NCBI GenBank assembly: GCA_024760905.1
Contig: CM045733.1
Coordinates: forward strand, 65,881,501 to 65,945,500
Direction: 5' to 3'
DNA length: 64,000 bases
DNA from: Plotosus lineatus
Taxonomy: Eukaryota; Chordata; Actinopteri; Siluriformes; Plotosidae
Shown piece after piece: positions 1 through 13,234 of this stretch (its first letter is position 1; the number at the start of each line of letters is the position of its first letter). The translations under genes were made by a program, and so were the position numbers. Below the pieces are notes generated by a model. The model was not told the origin of the DNA. It did no database searches and saw only the letters and a list, made by a program, of their open reading frames with translations.

Positions 1-14
1 AGTCACACACACAC

Positions 15-48
<34 letters not shown>

Positions 49-838
49 TCTTCTTCTTTTTCTTTTGGCTGTTCCCTTCAGGGGTCGCCACAATGAATCA
101 TCTCCCTCCATCTCACCCCATCCTCACCCACCATCTTCTTCTCTTACACCAACTACCTTCATATTCTCCTTCACCACATCCATAAATCTCCTCTTTGGTC
201 TTCCTCTAGGCCTTCTGCCTGGTAGTTCCGACCTCAGCATCCTACTACCAATATACTCACTATCCCTCCTCTCTACATGTCCAAACCATCTCAATCTAGC
301 CTCTCTGACATTGTCTCCATAACCTCTTACATGTGCTGTTCCTCTGATGTACTCATTCCTGATCCTATCCATCCTCGTTACTCCCAAAGAGAACCTCAAC
401 ATTTTCATCTCCGCTACCTCCAGCTGTGCCTCCTGTCTTTTCCTCAGGGCCACTGTTTCTAAAGGGGCCAGTGGTGTAGTGATTAAGGTGCTGCGCGCAT
501 GATTGGGAGGTTGTGAGTTCGAATCCCACTGAGACCCTCACTGTGCTAAGACCCCTGGGCAAGGTCTCAACCACAAGTGTGCCTCTGTTCACCCAGCAGT
601 ATAAATGGGAACCAGTAAAATATACTGGGAAGGTAACCTGCGATGGACTAGCGTCACATCCAGGAGGAGTTCAACTCCTGGTTGCTGCACGCTATGGAAA
701 CTGGGGATAAGTACCGGCCTGATGAGCCACGAGGCTCGGGTGTAAAAACCCAATAGCCTTACCTTACCTTACTGTTTCTAAACCAATACAACATCACTGG
801 CCTCATCACTGTATTGGACACTTATCCTCATTCTTGCC
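49..838 (-). mobile_element. RTE-like LINE, 5'-truncated copy 1 (interrupted)
   Basis: The minus strand encodes the C-terminal part of a non-LTR reverse transcriptase ORF, including the motifs LRWFGHVERRDSEYIG and GRRPRGRPKRRF, followed by the 3' end 'gcgacccctgaagggaacagcc' type sequence and a short (GAA)n tail at 49-62. The same protein region recurs at about 32.6, 42.5, 53.0 and 56.4 kb. The copy is split by a SINE at 464-770; the LINE resumes at 771-838. Only the C-terminal end is present, with no endonuclease or RT core, so it is a dead 5'-truncated insertion. Assignment to the RTE clade is from the protein style and microsatellite-like tail and is not certain. Confidence 0.8.
464..770 (+). 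mobile_element. tRNA-derived SINE, head type B
   Basis: The copy starts with a tRNA-like head: an A-box-like 'tagtgattaaggtgctgcg' and a B-box-like 'gttcgaatccc' near 517. A family-specific body follows and the copy ends in 'ccttaccttacctt'. It is bracketed by a 12-bp direct repeat, actgtttctaaa, at 452-463 and 771-782, which is host LINE sequence, so the SINE inserted into the LINE. Three more copies lie at 18.8, 29.6 and 50.6 kb. Mobilisation by a partner LINE is family knowledge. Confidence 0.85.
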
Positions 839-844
839 ATATAC

Positions 845-848
<4 letters not shown>

Positions 849-903
<55 letters not shown>
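849..903. repeat. (TA)n microsatellite
   Basis: Nearly pure TA dinucleotide run; it borders the Penelope/retrozyme-like repeat on its right. Confidence 0.95.
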
Positions 904-908
<5 letters not shown>

Positions 909-914
909 CAAAAA

Positions 915-1020
915 TAAAAGGACAGGACAAAGACTTTCTATTGAAACTCCATTTATCATTACAGATCTGTTTCGAGGGGTGGTGAAACCATCCTCTCTCT
1001 TCAGGTGATTACAGAAGATA
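915..1020 (-). mobile_element. Penelope/retrozyme-like repeat, inverted copy
   Basis: About 105 bases that are the near-perfect reverse complement of 1345-1447, differing at only a few positions. The minus strand carries a hammerhead-ribozyme-like core (separate entry). It lacks the downstream segment found after 1447 in the other copy. No RT or GIY-YIG ORF is present, so this is either a terminal fragment of a Penelope-like element or a non-coding retrozyme-type element. The inverted pairing is seen directly; the family is inferred. Confidence 0.6.
955..1009 (-). ncRNA. Hammerhead-ribozyme-like motif, copy 2
   Basis: On the minus strand, in order: ATCAC (stem I, 1005-1009), CTGAAGA (matches the CUGANGA core, 998-1004), an imperfect stem II hairpin, GAAA (970-973), a very short palindromic stem III CAGATCTG (962-969), T at 961 and A at 960 as position 17, then ATGAT as the second stem I strand. 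Four of five stem I pairs form; the first is A-C. A at position 17 is permitted for cleavage. The short self-complementary stem III resembles the minimal hammerheads known from Penelope-like elements and retrozymes. Activity is not demonstrated. Confidence 0.5.
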
Positions 1021-1037
1021 TATATGTGTGTGTATAC

Positions 1038-1334
<297 letters not shown>

Positions 1335-1344
1335 TGAATATGTA

Positions 1345-1509
1345 TATTCTTCTGTAATCACCTGAAGAGAGAGGATGGTTTCACCACCCTTCGAAACAGA
1401 TCTGTGGTGATAAATGAAGTTTCAATAGAAAGTCTTTGTCCTGTCCTTATTTGCTCTATGAAAAAGTATTGAGCACTCTCTTACGGAAGGATCTACTCAG
1501 AAAATTCTC

Positions 1510-1512
<3 letters not shown>
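1345..1512 (+). mobile_element. Penelope/retrozyme-like repeat, longer copy
   Basis: Positions 1345-1447 mirror 915-1020 in inverted orientation. A further segment at 1463-1508 matches, in reverse complement, 5390-5432. Both ends abut (TA)n tracts. It contains the hammerhead-like motif at 1357-1411. There is no protein coding potential. Confidence 0.6.
1357..1411 (+). ncRNA. Hammerhead-ribozyme-like motif, copy 1
   Basis: In order: ATCAC (1357-1361), CTGAAGA (1362-1368, matches CUGANGA), a stem II hairpin at 1369-1392 with an apical TGG/CCA helix, GAAA (1393-1396), CAGATCTG (1397-1404, a palindromic mini stem III), T1405, G1406, and GTGAT (1407-1411), which pairs perfectly with ATCAC. G at position 17 is not permitted in known hammerheads, so this copy is probably inactive. 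The two copies carry different disabling changes, as expected of decay from an active ancestor. Confidence 0.5.

Positions 1513-1580
<68 letters not shown>
1509..1580. repeat. (TA)n microsatellite
   Basis: TA run directly downstream of the retrozyme-like repeat. Confidence 0.95.
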
Positions 1581-1582
<2 letters not shown>

Positions 1583-1596
1583 CTATATACATATAC

Positions 1597-2575
1597 ATCA
1601 TCATCATCGTCATCATCATCATCTGCTTAATATGGGTCGGGTCGTGAGGACAGAAACCTAAGCAGTGTGACCCAAATATCCCTCTTCCCCACCGCTTCCA
1701 CCATTTTTTTTTTACGGAGGACACCGATGAATTCCCAAACCAGCCAAGAGACCTAATCCCTCCAGCCTGTTCCGGGTCGTCCCCAGGGTCTCTTTCCGGT
1801 TAGACATACCTGAAACACCACACCATGGAGTCAATCTGAAGGCATTCCAACCAGATGCCTGAGCCACCTCAACTGGCTCCTCCCCATCCAAAGGAATACC
1901 AATTCTACTCCAAGCTCCTGCCGGATGATTGAGCTTCTCACCTTATCTCTCAGGGAGAGCCTTGCCACCTGGCGAAGGAAGCTCATTTCAGGTGCTTGTA
2001 TCATTGATCTTGTTCTTTCAATCACTATTCAAAGCTTGTGACCAAAGGTGAGGGTTGGAATGAAGGCCGACTGGTATATTGAGAGCTTTGCTTTCTGGCT
2101 CAACTCCCTCTTCACCACGAAGTACCAGTGCAAGCTCCGCTTTACAGTCAAGGCTGCAGCCTGTCGATTTCCTGCTCCATCCTTCCCTTAGTCGTGAACA
2201 AGGCCCCAAGATACTTGAGCTCATCCACTTGGGGCAGGAAGGACCTCATTCCAGACCCGGAGGGTGCATTCTCATCCCGGACGCTTTGCACTCGGCTGAG
2301 AATTGTTCCAATGAGAGCTGGAGGCCCTGGATTGATGAAGCCAAAAGGACAACGCCAACCACAAACCAGACATGAGATCCGATGTCCACCACACCAGAAC
2401 CCCTCAATGCTGCAGCTGCACCTAGAAATTTTGTCGCTAAAAATTATGAACAGAATCAATGACAAAGGACAGCCTTGGTGGACTCCAACCCTCAATGGAA
2501 ACAAATTCAACCTGTTGTTACCAATGTGGACCAAACTCTGGCTCAGGTGATACAACGACTGAACGGCCTATAGCA
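1597..2575 (-). mobile_element. Old fish LINE fragment (RT C-terminal half and 3' end)
   Basis: The minus strand contains broken RT pieces in family order: GVHQGCPLSLILF (from GVxQGCPLSP, about 2490), LPQVDELKYLGALF near 2190-2230, then QAPEMSFLRQVARLSLRDKVR and SQLRWLRHLVGMP near 1850-2000. The 3' end is a (CAT)n-type microsatellite at 1597-1622. The catalytic FADD box and much of the palm are lost or frameshifted. The family is common in fish genomes as I know it; I do not assign a clade. Confidence 0.75.
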
Positions 2576-2636
2576 ATGGGTTTGGAACACCATACTCATA
2601 TAAATACACCATATACATATAAATATTTGATTAATT

Positions 2637-2890
2637 CATCCATTCATTCATCTTCTGAACTGCTTAATCCTAAAAGCATTGTGAGGAGGCTGGCATCATC
2701 TCAGCTGTCTCTGGGCGAGGGTGGGGTACAACCTGGACAGCTCACCTGGCCATCGTAGGGCCAACACTCACACAACCATATACACTCACATCTAGGTGAC
2801 ATTTGGCACAGCCAATTAACCAACTGTACCTGTTTTTTTGTCTGTAGGATCAAACTAGGGTATTCAGAGGAAACCCACACAAAGCACAGA
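2637..2890 (-). mobile_element. SINE fragment, head type C with tail a
   Basis: Tail a (reverse complement of 'gcccagag..ctgggatgggc..cctaattaggattaagcggttcagaaaatgaatg') lies at 2637-2755 with an (ATTC)n end. The C body follows ('ccaattaaccaactgt', 'gaggaaacccacac'). The tRNA-like head is missing. The head names A, B, C and tail names a-d are my own working labels. Confidence 0.65.
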
Positions 2891-2944
2891 TTTAATTGAA
2901 ATCAAGCACAGATTTAATTGATTGCCCATTTAAACCTCAGACAT

Positions 2945-4290
2945 TGTTTTAGTGCCACTGTCTGCTGAAGTGAGACTGAGCACCATGGTGCGATCCAAAG
3001 AGCGGTTTCAGGTCCTCAGAAAGAAGATAGCTTCTTCTTCTTCTTCTTCTTCTTCTTCTTCTTCTTCTTCCTTTTTTCCTTTCGGCTGTTCCCTTTCAAG
3101 GGTCGCCACAGCGAATCATTTGCCTCCATAAGATAGTAGCCACTTATGAGTCTGGTAAGGGATTTAAAAATATATCAAAAGAATTTGACATCAGCTATCC
3201 CACCATCTGTGAAATTTTTGACAAATGAAGTTCATTTAAAACAACTTCGTCCATGCCCAGGTCTGGCTGTCCAAGCAATTTCATGCCCAGAGCAGCTCGC
3301 AAGATGCTAACAGAAGTCATCAAAAGTTCTAAAATATCATCACAGGAGCTACAGCAGGCTCTCGCCTGACCCTACTATCAGTAAGAGATGACACAAGTTT
3401 GATCTTCATTGGAAGTGGGCAAGCAGGGATCCCTTTGCCCTCTAAGAAGAACATGAAGGCCAGAGTAAAGCTTGCCAGAGAGAACATGGACAAAGACCAG
3501 ATCTTCTGGAATAATTTTCTTTGGACAGATGAGTCTAAAGTTGAATTATTTGGACACCAGAACAGAAAACATGTTTGGCAGAAACCAAATACAACATTCC
3601 AGGGAAAGAACCTCATACCAACTGTGAAGCATTGGGCGGATCATTGGCTGCAGCAGGACCTGGCCAGCTCACCATGGTAGAATCCAGCATTAATTGTACT
3701 GTTTATCAAAGGCTGCTTGAAGAGCATGTGAAGCCATCTGTAAAAAATAAAAAGAAGAAAATAAAGGTGAAATGAAACTGGACACCACAACACGACAATG
3801 ACCCAAAATATACCAATAAATCCACCAAGGACTGGCTGAAAACTAAGAAGTGGAGTTCAGTCAAAACCTGGACCTTAATCCCATTGAGATAGTGTGGGGT
3901 GTCTTGAAATGGACTTTGCATGCAGGAAACACCTCAAAGATCTCACAGCTGAAAGGGTTCTGCATTGAGGACTGGAGAAGACTATTCTCACGTTAATATG
4001 TTAGAGACTGGTAGATGGGTGCAAGAACCATCTCACAGAGGTTATTTCAGCCAATTGGGGGGGGGGGGGGTGTTAAATACTAGTTATTAGGGGATATGGT
4101 GTCCTAATTTATTACCTCCAGTGAAATATGCATTGGTGTTCATATCCATTTGGTTGAGTAAAATATGTTAATTTAATCACTTTCTTATAAAAAAATAAAT
4201 AAAAACAAAATTGGACACTGTTATATGAATATTTCTTAATAAAGAGTTGCCTAGTGAGTGGTGTGCCTAAGTTTTTCATAAGACTGTCTA
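2945..4290 (+). mobile_element. Tc1-type DNA transposon, dead
   Basis: Transposase starts near 2984 (MVRSKERFQVLRKKI) with an N-terminal paired-like HTH (TYESGKGFKNISKEF). The catalytic neighbourhoods WTDESKVELFGHQNRKH at about 3525-3575 and QHDNDPKYTNKS at about 3790-3820 give the first two acidic residues. Frameshifts and stops break the frame throughout, and a 99-bp LINE tail interrupts it at 3031-3129. The right terminus reads 'cctaagtttttcataagact' at about 4265-4286; the left terminus is not clear. Cut-and-paste transposition is family knowledge; this copy cannot encode it. Confidence 0.85.
3031..3129 (-). mobile_element. RTE-like LINE, tail-only insertion
   Basis: 99 bases: a (CTT)n run followed by the LINE 3' end on the minus strand ('ggctgttccctttcaagggt'). 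Bracketed by the 7-bp repeat aagatag at 3024-3030 and 3130-3136. Removing the insert restores the Tc1 reading KKIVATYESG. An extreme 5' truncation. Confidence 0.85.
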
Positions 4291-4904
4291 TATTTTTGTA
4301 GCAGAAATATGCAGATGATGACATCATGATTACGACGAAGAACTTCCCTCATATTTTTGTTTAGATGTTAAAATAAAAGGTATCAGATAAATACTATGAC
4401 TATTAAAATGATGAAGAAAAACTTCACGAGTGGGCTTTGATGCATGTTAGCTGGTGGTCTGTAAATGCACATCAACATCTAGACAGACAAAACCAGCTAG
4501 ATCTGGTTTTTCCTGGTCCTTTCCTGCCTTTGCTGAGCGAAACTGAAATCTGTCAACCGCTGCGTGTGAGTCAGAGCTGTGTTACCAAGGTCTTTGTTTC
4601 TTAATGAGAAAAACATGCGTGGCCCAGTGTGTCTGGGTTTGTAGTTGAGGGAATCCCGTATTATGGAAAAACAGACATCATGTCGTACTCTTTTGAGTGT
4701 GCACTTGGCTTCTTTCCCGCTAGCTCTGCCCAATAAACTCCACCCGTGCTTAATATATCTCCTTCTGTGGTACACTCTGAAACACAACTGATATTCAGAA
4801 GAGGAGAGAAATATATCTGCTATCGTAATGTAGTTTTGCCGAAAGGGAAATAACTCCAAATCGTCGTTAACCGAGCCCGTCGTTAAGTGAGGACCACATG
4901 TATA
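4291..4904. other. No gene seen; AT-rich single-copy-like sequence
   Basis: No exon or intact repeat recognised. The minus-strand open frame at 4497-4925 has no family resemblance I can see. Positions 4850-4895 ('cgttaagtgaggaccac') look like the end of another pogo-type MITE. Confidence 0.5.
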
Positions 4905-4905
4905 T

Positions 4906-5435
<530 letters not shown>

Positions 5436-5453
5436 ACATATATATATATATTA

Positions 5454-6330
5454 CAGTGGTACCTCACGTTATGAAATGAATCCGTTCCAGTGCTTTTTTC
5501 GTAACCCGCACTTTTCGCAAATTGAACCGCATTTTACATGTAAAACACGTGATTTGTTCCAAGGCTCCCAATACTACTCCCTAAACTCTTTAAAAATGAT
5601 AAAAGTACACCAATATTGTATGAAATATGTGTTAAAAGTAAAAGAAAATTACCTCCTTCATGAGGTCCTTAAATATGGCAGTTGCTTTTTCCGAAATAAT
5701 CGCCTCAGTCACTGTATCTCCGGCAATTTCTTTTTCCTTGAACCATAAGAGTAACTGTCTCTCCATCTCGTCGTTCAGTGATGACCTCTTCTTTGCTTCA
5801 ATATTGTCCTAATTGTAGAGGGGTTTCGGCCATACTCCTTTGCAATTTCACTTTCATATTTTGTTTATCATCTCGTGTTTTACTTTTATTGATAACAGAG
5901 CCCGTTTCTTCTATTCAGTCTCACCGGTAATCACTTGGGGCTCCTGATTAATAACGAAAAATAACACTGAAATAAGAACAGTCAAAAAAACTCACAAAAC
6001 TCACGAACCAACAGTACAACTCTCCTTCATGCATGTGTGTCAAACAATGGATCTAAGGCACACGCAAAGCATTATGGGTACAATACTGTATTATAGAGAT
6101 TCAGCTCCTTCCTAGCCATTGAGAGGCCAGCGGGGCAGGGTGTTGGGAGACAACCAATGGGAAAGCAACTCGTGCATTGTTTGAATGTTTGAATGGCGCG
6201 TTTGAAGTTTTAATATGGCGCTTTCGTCACATGAACTTGTCTCGTATCCAGAGACAAAAATTTTAGGAAAATGCGTTTCATAACCTGAATTTTTCGTTTG
6301 GTGAGACTTTTGTAAAGTGAGGTACCACTG
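5454..6330 (-). mobile_element. Tigger (pogo) element, family 1, transposase remnant
   Basis: TIRs 'cagtggtacctcac' at 5454 and 'gtgaggtaccactg' ending at 6330; TA precedes the left end. The minus strand keeps the N-terminal DNA-binding part of a Tigger transposase: a start near 5940, then the second HTH, readable as ERQLLLWFKEKEIAGDTVTE and AIISEKATAIFKDL at about 5660-5780. No DDE catalytic domain is present. Frameshifts disable the first HTH. Confidence 0.8.
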
Positions 6331-6334
6331 TGTT

Positions 6335-7440
<1,106 letters not shown>

Positions 7441-7480
7441 ACAGAAACCTTTAACTGGATGTGAGCACACACATGCGTGC

Positions 7481-7491
7481 ACACACACACA

Positions 7492-7552
<61 letters not shown>
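7481..7552. repeat. (CA)n microsatellite
   Basis: CA run with a single TACA interruption. Confidence 0.95.
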
Positions 7553-7554
<2 letters not shown>

Positions 7555-7569
7555 CAATAAACATAAATG

Positions 7570-8091
7570 CAGGGATCCATCACTATTTCGCGCTTCAATT
7601 AATGCGGCTTCAGTGCATCGCGATTCTTTTTAAAAAATATTCATCAAATTAAAAAAAATAAGGAAATTAAGGAAGAATATGGGGGAAAAGTTAAGGAAAA
7701 TGTCACAAAAAAAATCCAATTATGCAAAAACAAACAAACAAACCCCCCCCAAAAAAAGCAAAAAACCCCCACAAACAAACAAAAACAAAAAACAACCCAA
7801 AACCCCCCAACAAAACTACTTACATTTTCATGTGATGCGCGGCTCTGTGTGCGTGTACATCTGTATGTGTGTGTGTATTTATATTTTATTCACATATTAT
7901 GCATTATTTTTGAATGTTTAATTGTTATTAGAAGCATTTGTAGCATTGAATATGTAATTATTGATATTATATACACATATACATGTATGCATACGTTAAT
8001 CGGGGGGTGGGTGGGTGTGTTGATCCTATTTCTCGGAATTCGGCAGCCGCGGGAGATCTCGGTCTCAACCACGGAAAGTGAGGGATCCCTG
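7570..8091 (-). mobile_element. Tigger-type MITE, family 2
   Basis: Termini 'cagggatccatcactatttc' and 'gaaagtgagggatccctg'; TA follows the right end. The interior holds A-rich and (CA)/(TG)-rich parts shared with the other family-2 copies. Non-coding. Confidence 0.8.
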
Positions 8092-8092
8092 T

Positions 8093-8345
8093 ACATTCAT
8101 TCATTCATTTTCTGTAACCACTTAATCTTAATCAGGGTCACGGAGAGGTTGGGACTCATCCCAGCCGACTCCGGGTGAAGGCAGAGTACACCCTGGACAG
8201 CTCGCCAGGCCATCACAGGTCAGAAACATGCTGACGGCTATGAAGTTTGCTCTTTGTGAAAATCAGCAAAGGTTCTTTTACATGAAGCTGAAACCACAGA
8301 GTGAGAGACATGGCCAGCCTTGATAACCCAGTTAGCCGCACTGGG
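8093..8345 (-). mobile_element. SINE, head A body with tail a
   Basis: Starts on the plus strand with (ATTC)n and the reverse complement of tail a. The A body follows ('gtcagcaaaggttcttttac', 'gagagacatggccagcc'). The tRNA-like head is cut at a (TA)n run at 8346. It abuts the TA of the family-2 MITE. Confidence 0.8.
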
Positions 8346-8370
8346 TATATATATATATATATATATACAT

Positions 8371-9800
8371 AAATAAATGATATCTTCTCAAATGTTATTG
8401 GTTTTTAAAATACATTAAAAAAAACATAACTAATTAGCAGATGTCAATTAAAAATAAAACCCTAAATTTTGTTGTATTTTTGATAAACAAAAAATGAATA
8501 AAACAACAAAAAAAAATTGTACCTGTACGTTTCAACAAATAATCAAACAGGAACAGTGTAAAAATAAATGGTAGAAACATTTAATGTGGTTTAATCATGG
8601 ACGGAGTACAAATTTAGATGAAACTGCTGGAAAACACAGACTGAATTTCATAATAAAATTTGTTCTGTCTGAAAGATCCTGACTGCTGACACGGCAAAGA
8701 TAATGTATTTATTGATTTGCAAACGGTGGCCATTTTGTTAATAATTCACAGTGTTCTATCTGGTATTTTGTTCCATCTGATATTTTATGCAAATAAAAGA
8801 TAGGGCAACATTTGTTTGTTTTCTTCCCCAGCTATATAGAGATGGTTGAACATACAGTATTTCTGCTATTTTCTCAGCTTAATAAAGTATAATTTGCTTC
8901 GTTTTACAGTTGAGTCTCTTATTTCTTTCAACTGGAATATTTCTGCTGATGCATCAGTGTTTTTCCTTCCTCAGAGACCACAAAGCACTTTCTTACAGCT
9001 GCTTTTTTCATTTCTACTCTTCAAGTGATGACGTAAAGGACTGGCAATGCGAGGGAACTGAGACGTGGAAAAAACAATCTGTGTCTTATTTGCAGTTCAC
9101 TCCCAAAGGGAAATGAAGCTCTATATTTAGTGCAAAATCATTGGAAAGAAAAAACACCCAACTATACCCGCAAATCAAGTTTCCAAATTGCAGATAAATG
9201 GCAATGTATTTATATTTAGAATAAAATAAGCAAATAAATTTCACTTATTTTCTCGTTACGGAAAGCAAAGACTCGTTATACTGTATTCCCATAAGGGAAT
9301 TTCAATCTTCTTTGTCTAATTTTCCTGTTGTTGTTGTTGTTGTTGTTGTTGTTTTCTTCTTTTTCTTATCATCTTGCGCACTTCAATCCAATTGGAAAAG
9401 TAACTTAACTGTGCACGCTTGCAAGAAAAACAGAACACTGTTTCACAATATTAGAAGCAAAGCCTTGGCTTGGAGTGCATCAAGCTTGGCAAATATGCAA
9501 GTTAAAAAAAAAAAAAAAAAAAAAAAAAGCAAACTTAGACTGTGTTGTTTGCTCCAAATGTAAGTTCAGGGGACGGTCACTGGCATAAGCCCAGGCTAAA
9601 GGCTGTAAAGGAAAATACTGGGAAAGAAACAGTGAGAAATGTAAGTGTGCAGATTCATAGACATCATTTTTTGAACCGCAGTCTTTAAAATGATCAACTG
9701 TGGGACCTGAGCAACTCTGGGCAACTCCATTAACATATTCTATCTATTAAATATTAAAAGTTAGGCTATTTATAAATTGTCTCCTGGTCAATAGAGTGTG
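8371..9800. other. No gene recognised; unique-looking AT-rich DNA
   Basis: Contains a short (TTG)n run at 9329-9351 and a poly(A) run at 9505-9528. Small open frames around 8846-9116 have no recognisable domain. No clear transposon ends. Confidence 0.5.
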
Positions 9801-9869
9801 GTTTATAAGCTTCTTATGAGTGTCTTTTCAACTGGTTATTTTGGTGCATGAGTGTGTGCATATAGATCC

Positions 9870-12440
9870 TGCTGCAGAATCAGCCGACATCTTCAGCCGG
9901 GAACCACCTGCAATCGAATGTTTTTACCTATTTATCCCGGTACACTCTCTCGGTAGCTGGTCTGTAGTGGTGATCAGTCACTACGTGTCAATTGATAGCT
10001 TCCAGCTTTTCTCCTCTCTCCTCAGCCACAGCCAACTTGATGTTCGTTCCGCTGCTTGGCCGGCCCGCCACCTTAACTGCTCTCTTCCTGTTCCTGTCCT
10101 TCACTCGTAGGCTCCCCAGTGTCGACTTTCACGGGAAGAAGCCAAAACTTCCATCCACATTGCTGGCACTGTTCCACAAACTCTGTTTACTTGATCTTCT
10201 TGAGCTCAAATGCATCTATGCATCTGGTTTCTCAGGAAACAGTGAGTTCAATGATCATGAGTCTCTTGTTCTTTGGAGACCGTATGACTACATCAGACCT
10301 CAGAGTGGTTTGGACTATGTCTGAGAAGACCAGCTTCCTTCCCAAGTCTACTACACCATACGCATGATGTTGCCACTATGGTTACTTTACTTCCCTCTCC
10401 TTGACAAAATTGATAAATTGTCTTGCTTTCTTAGGCTCTCTTTTCTTCCATCTTTCTCTATCTATGGTGCTGACTAATTCTAGCAGAACTTTGTCATGCC
10501 TCCATTCTGTAGTAGCCTTGAGTCAATGCGGTTTTATGTCATGACAATACAAGTTCCGTTGTTTCTATTTGCATAATGAATGCCAAGGATCTTCTGCCAG
10601 ACCCCATCTTTTCAATTTGGTTGGTGATGGCAGTAGATCATACGCAGATCTGAGTAGAAAACTCAATCGGAAAGGCTCATACTGCCAAATCACACCCCAT
10701 GTTATTTGTCTCTCTGTTGTTGTCCAATTTGTCAAGGTACCTTGAAGTCCTAATTCGACTGCTCTTGATCTTCGTTTTCAGTTCATCTAACTGCCTCTTG
10801 AATCATCTTTCTTTTCTGTCTAAAGGAAGGGAAGCTGAAGACCAACATGGGGTATTTGTTATTCCTAGGCCTTGGCGTCCAGTAACTGTTATGCTAACTA
10901 TGTCTTTGTATGTGAGGCAACTTTTTGCTTATTCTACTGCCTGACTAGCTGACCATTTTATTCCTGTATGGGTTTCTATGCCTGCTTTCCTAATCATCTC
11001 ATCTCTCAAATCTTTTCGTGTCATCACCAATATTGTTTTGATGACTTCGTACTCTTCAATATGTGAGGAGATGGGAAGCTGCAGCTGATCTCTGCAAATA
11101 TCTATTGATGGTCTTCTCCCATCCCTCAACTACAGTACTGGCAATTTCATAAAGCACGAGAGGCCACAGGAGTCTTGGTATTAGTCCATGTTGGCACGGC
11201 TATACCTTGACCTGGTAGTCATGTCTGGTCTATCTGCTTCAAGTTTTCCTGGAGCTGTTTTTAAAAAAAAATTTTTTTTTTTTTTTTACTTCTACTGTGT
11301 TGAAGTATCTCTTAAGTTTGCATCGTACCATTTTCCCACACTCTCGATTGGGTTGTCCACTATAGATGGAATGTTTTCGCCTTGAACTTGGAGTGTGAAA
11401 ATCTGACGAGGCTACCTCTCTTGATAACGAGGCTCCTTGGACTTTGTGATCTTGAATTTCATTCTGTCCCAGGAAACAGTCCTCTCTAGAGCTATTAGCA
11501 TCCACCTAGCTTGTACAGGGGTTGTTGCTGTCAATGTCATGTCATCCACGAAACCCCTGCTGGATGGTGGGTACACTCCAGAAGCAGTTTTCAGACCTTC
11601 CTCCTACTTCTATGATGAGACTCTTTCCCAGAATGAATAGTACCACAGATTTGATGCAGCCGGAAACTATTCCTTTCTCCAACCTCTGCCACCAGGTCAC
11701 CTTGTCTCAGGCAGAAAACCTTTTATTCACTCAATCAAAGTAGTTGGTAACCATCTCCATGATGTGGTCAGGAGCACAATAATGCTGTAGAGTCTCTTCA
11801 ATTAGCCTGTCTGGAATACAACCATATACATTGGCTAAATCCAACCAAACCACTGTCGAGTCCTTGTTGTTCACCCTTGCTTCCCTAATAAGCTGGCTAA
11901 TGTGTGTTCCACACATCTCAAGAAACCTGGAACTCCACCCTTCTGAACTGAAGCATCAACATACTTATTTTCTGTTAAGTAGGATGTCATCTGTCTGGCT
12001 AGGTATGCAAAAAAGAGCTTTCCCTTGACATTCAGTAAATATATTGTTCTGAATTGGTCCACTGACTTGGAGTTCTTCTCCTTTGGGACAGATATTCTCT
12101 GTTTGTTTCCAAAAACCTGGTACTTTGCCTTTCCTACACACAAGTTTAACAGGATCCAGAGTTTCCTCAAAAGCCCAGAACACATCGTATAGACTCTGTA
12201 TGGGACCCAAACAGGCTGAACCTGATCTTTCTTTCTTTCTTTCTTCACTACTTCTTGAATTTCCTTGAACATTGGTTCTGAGCTGGCTAGAAGAATGATA
12301 GGTACTGCAACTAGTTCAATGTATATACACTGACCAAGGGATTGGGTCCTCATAGGATCAGAATAGATTTCCTTGAAGTACTGCTCAATTTCTGCCATAC
12401 TACTCTAACTTACCTGAGCATTCTTTTTCTGGGAGCTTCT
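9870..12440 (-). mobile_element. LINE with restriction-like endonuclease (R2/R4/NeSL-type), dead
   Basis: Read on the minus strand the order is as follows. RT N-terminal region at about 12.0-12.4 kb (SVDQFRTIYLLNVKGKLFF, then VDASVQKGGVPGF). The RT block VVWLDLANVYGCIPD at about 11.8 kb. Thumb-like sequence LPISSHIEEYEVIKTIL near 11.05 kb. LLPSPTKLKRWGLAEDP near 10.6 kb, and EWRHDKVLLELV near 10.5 kb. Near 10.2-10.3 kb comes a restriction-like endonuclease core with RSDVVIRSPKNKRLMIIELTV-type spacing (acidic residue in RSD, Glu in IELTV). Many stops and frameshifts make it non-functional. RT followed by a C-terminal nuclease is typical of site-specific LINE clades; the exact clade is unresolved. 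Open frames on the plus strand here are shadows. Confidence 0.75.
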
Positions 12441-12589
12441 TTGACAACTTGTACGGGTTAGCAATGAATTCAGGTTGTTTCTTTGCTTTTTGCTTCTTGT
12501 CCTTGCTTGTTCTCTCAGTCTTTCTTAAAATCAGAAGATGTGCCCAGTGTTCATCACATAGTTGCTGGAGGCCTTCCATCTCAGATGTA

Positions 12590-12960
<371 letters not shown>

Positions 12961-12980
12961 ACCGGCTTTATTAAATGAAA

Positions 12981-13234
<254 letters not shown>

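Noticed and set aside
464..545. tRNA gene at the SINE B head
   Set aside because: A- and B-box-like words are present, but there is no full cloverleaf, anticodon arm or terminator, and the same sequence recurs with SINE bodies.
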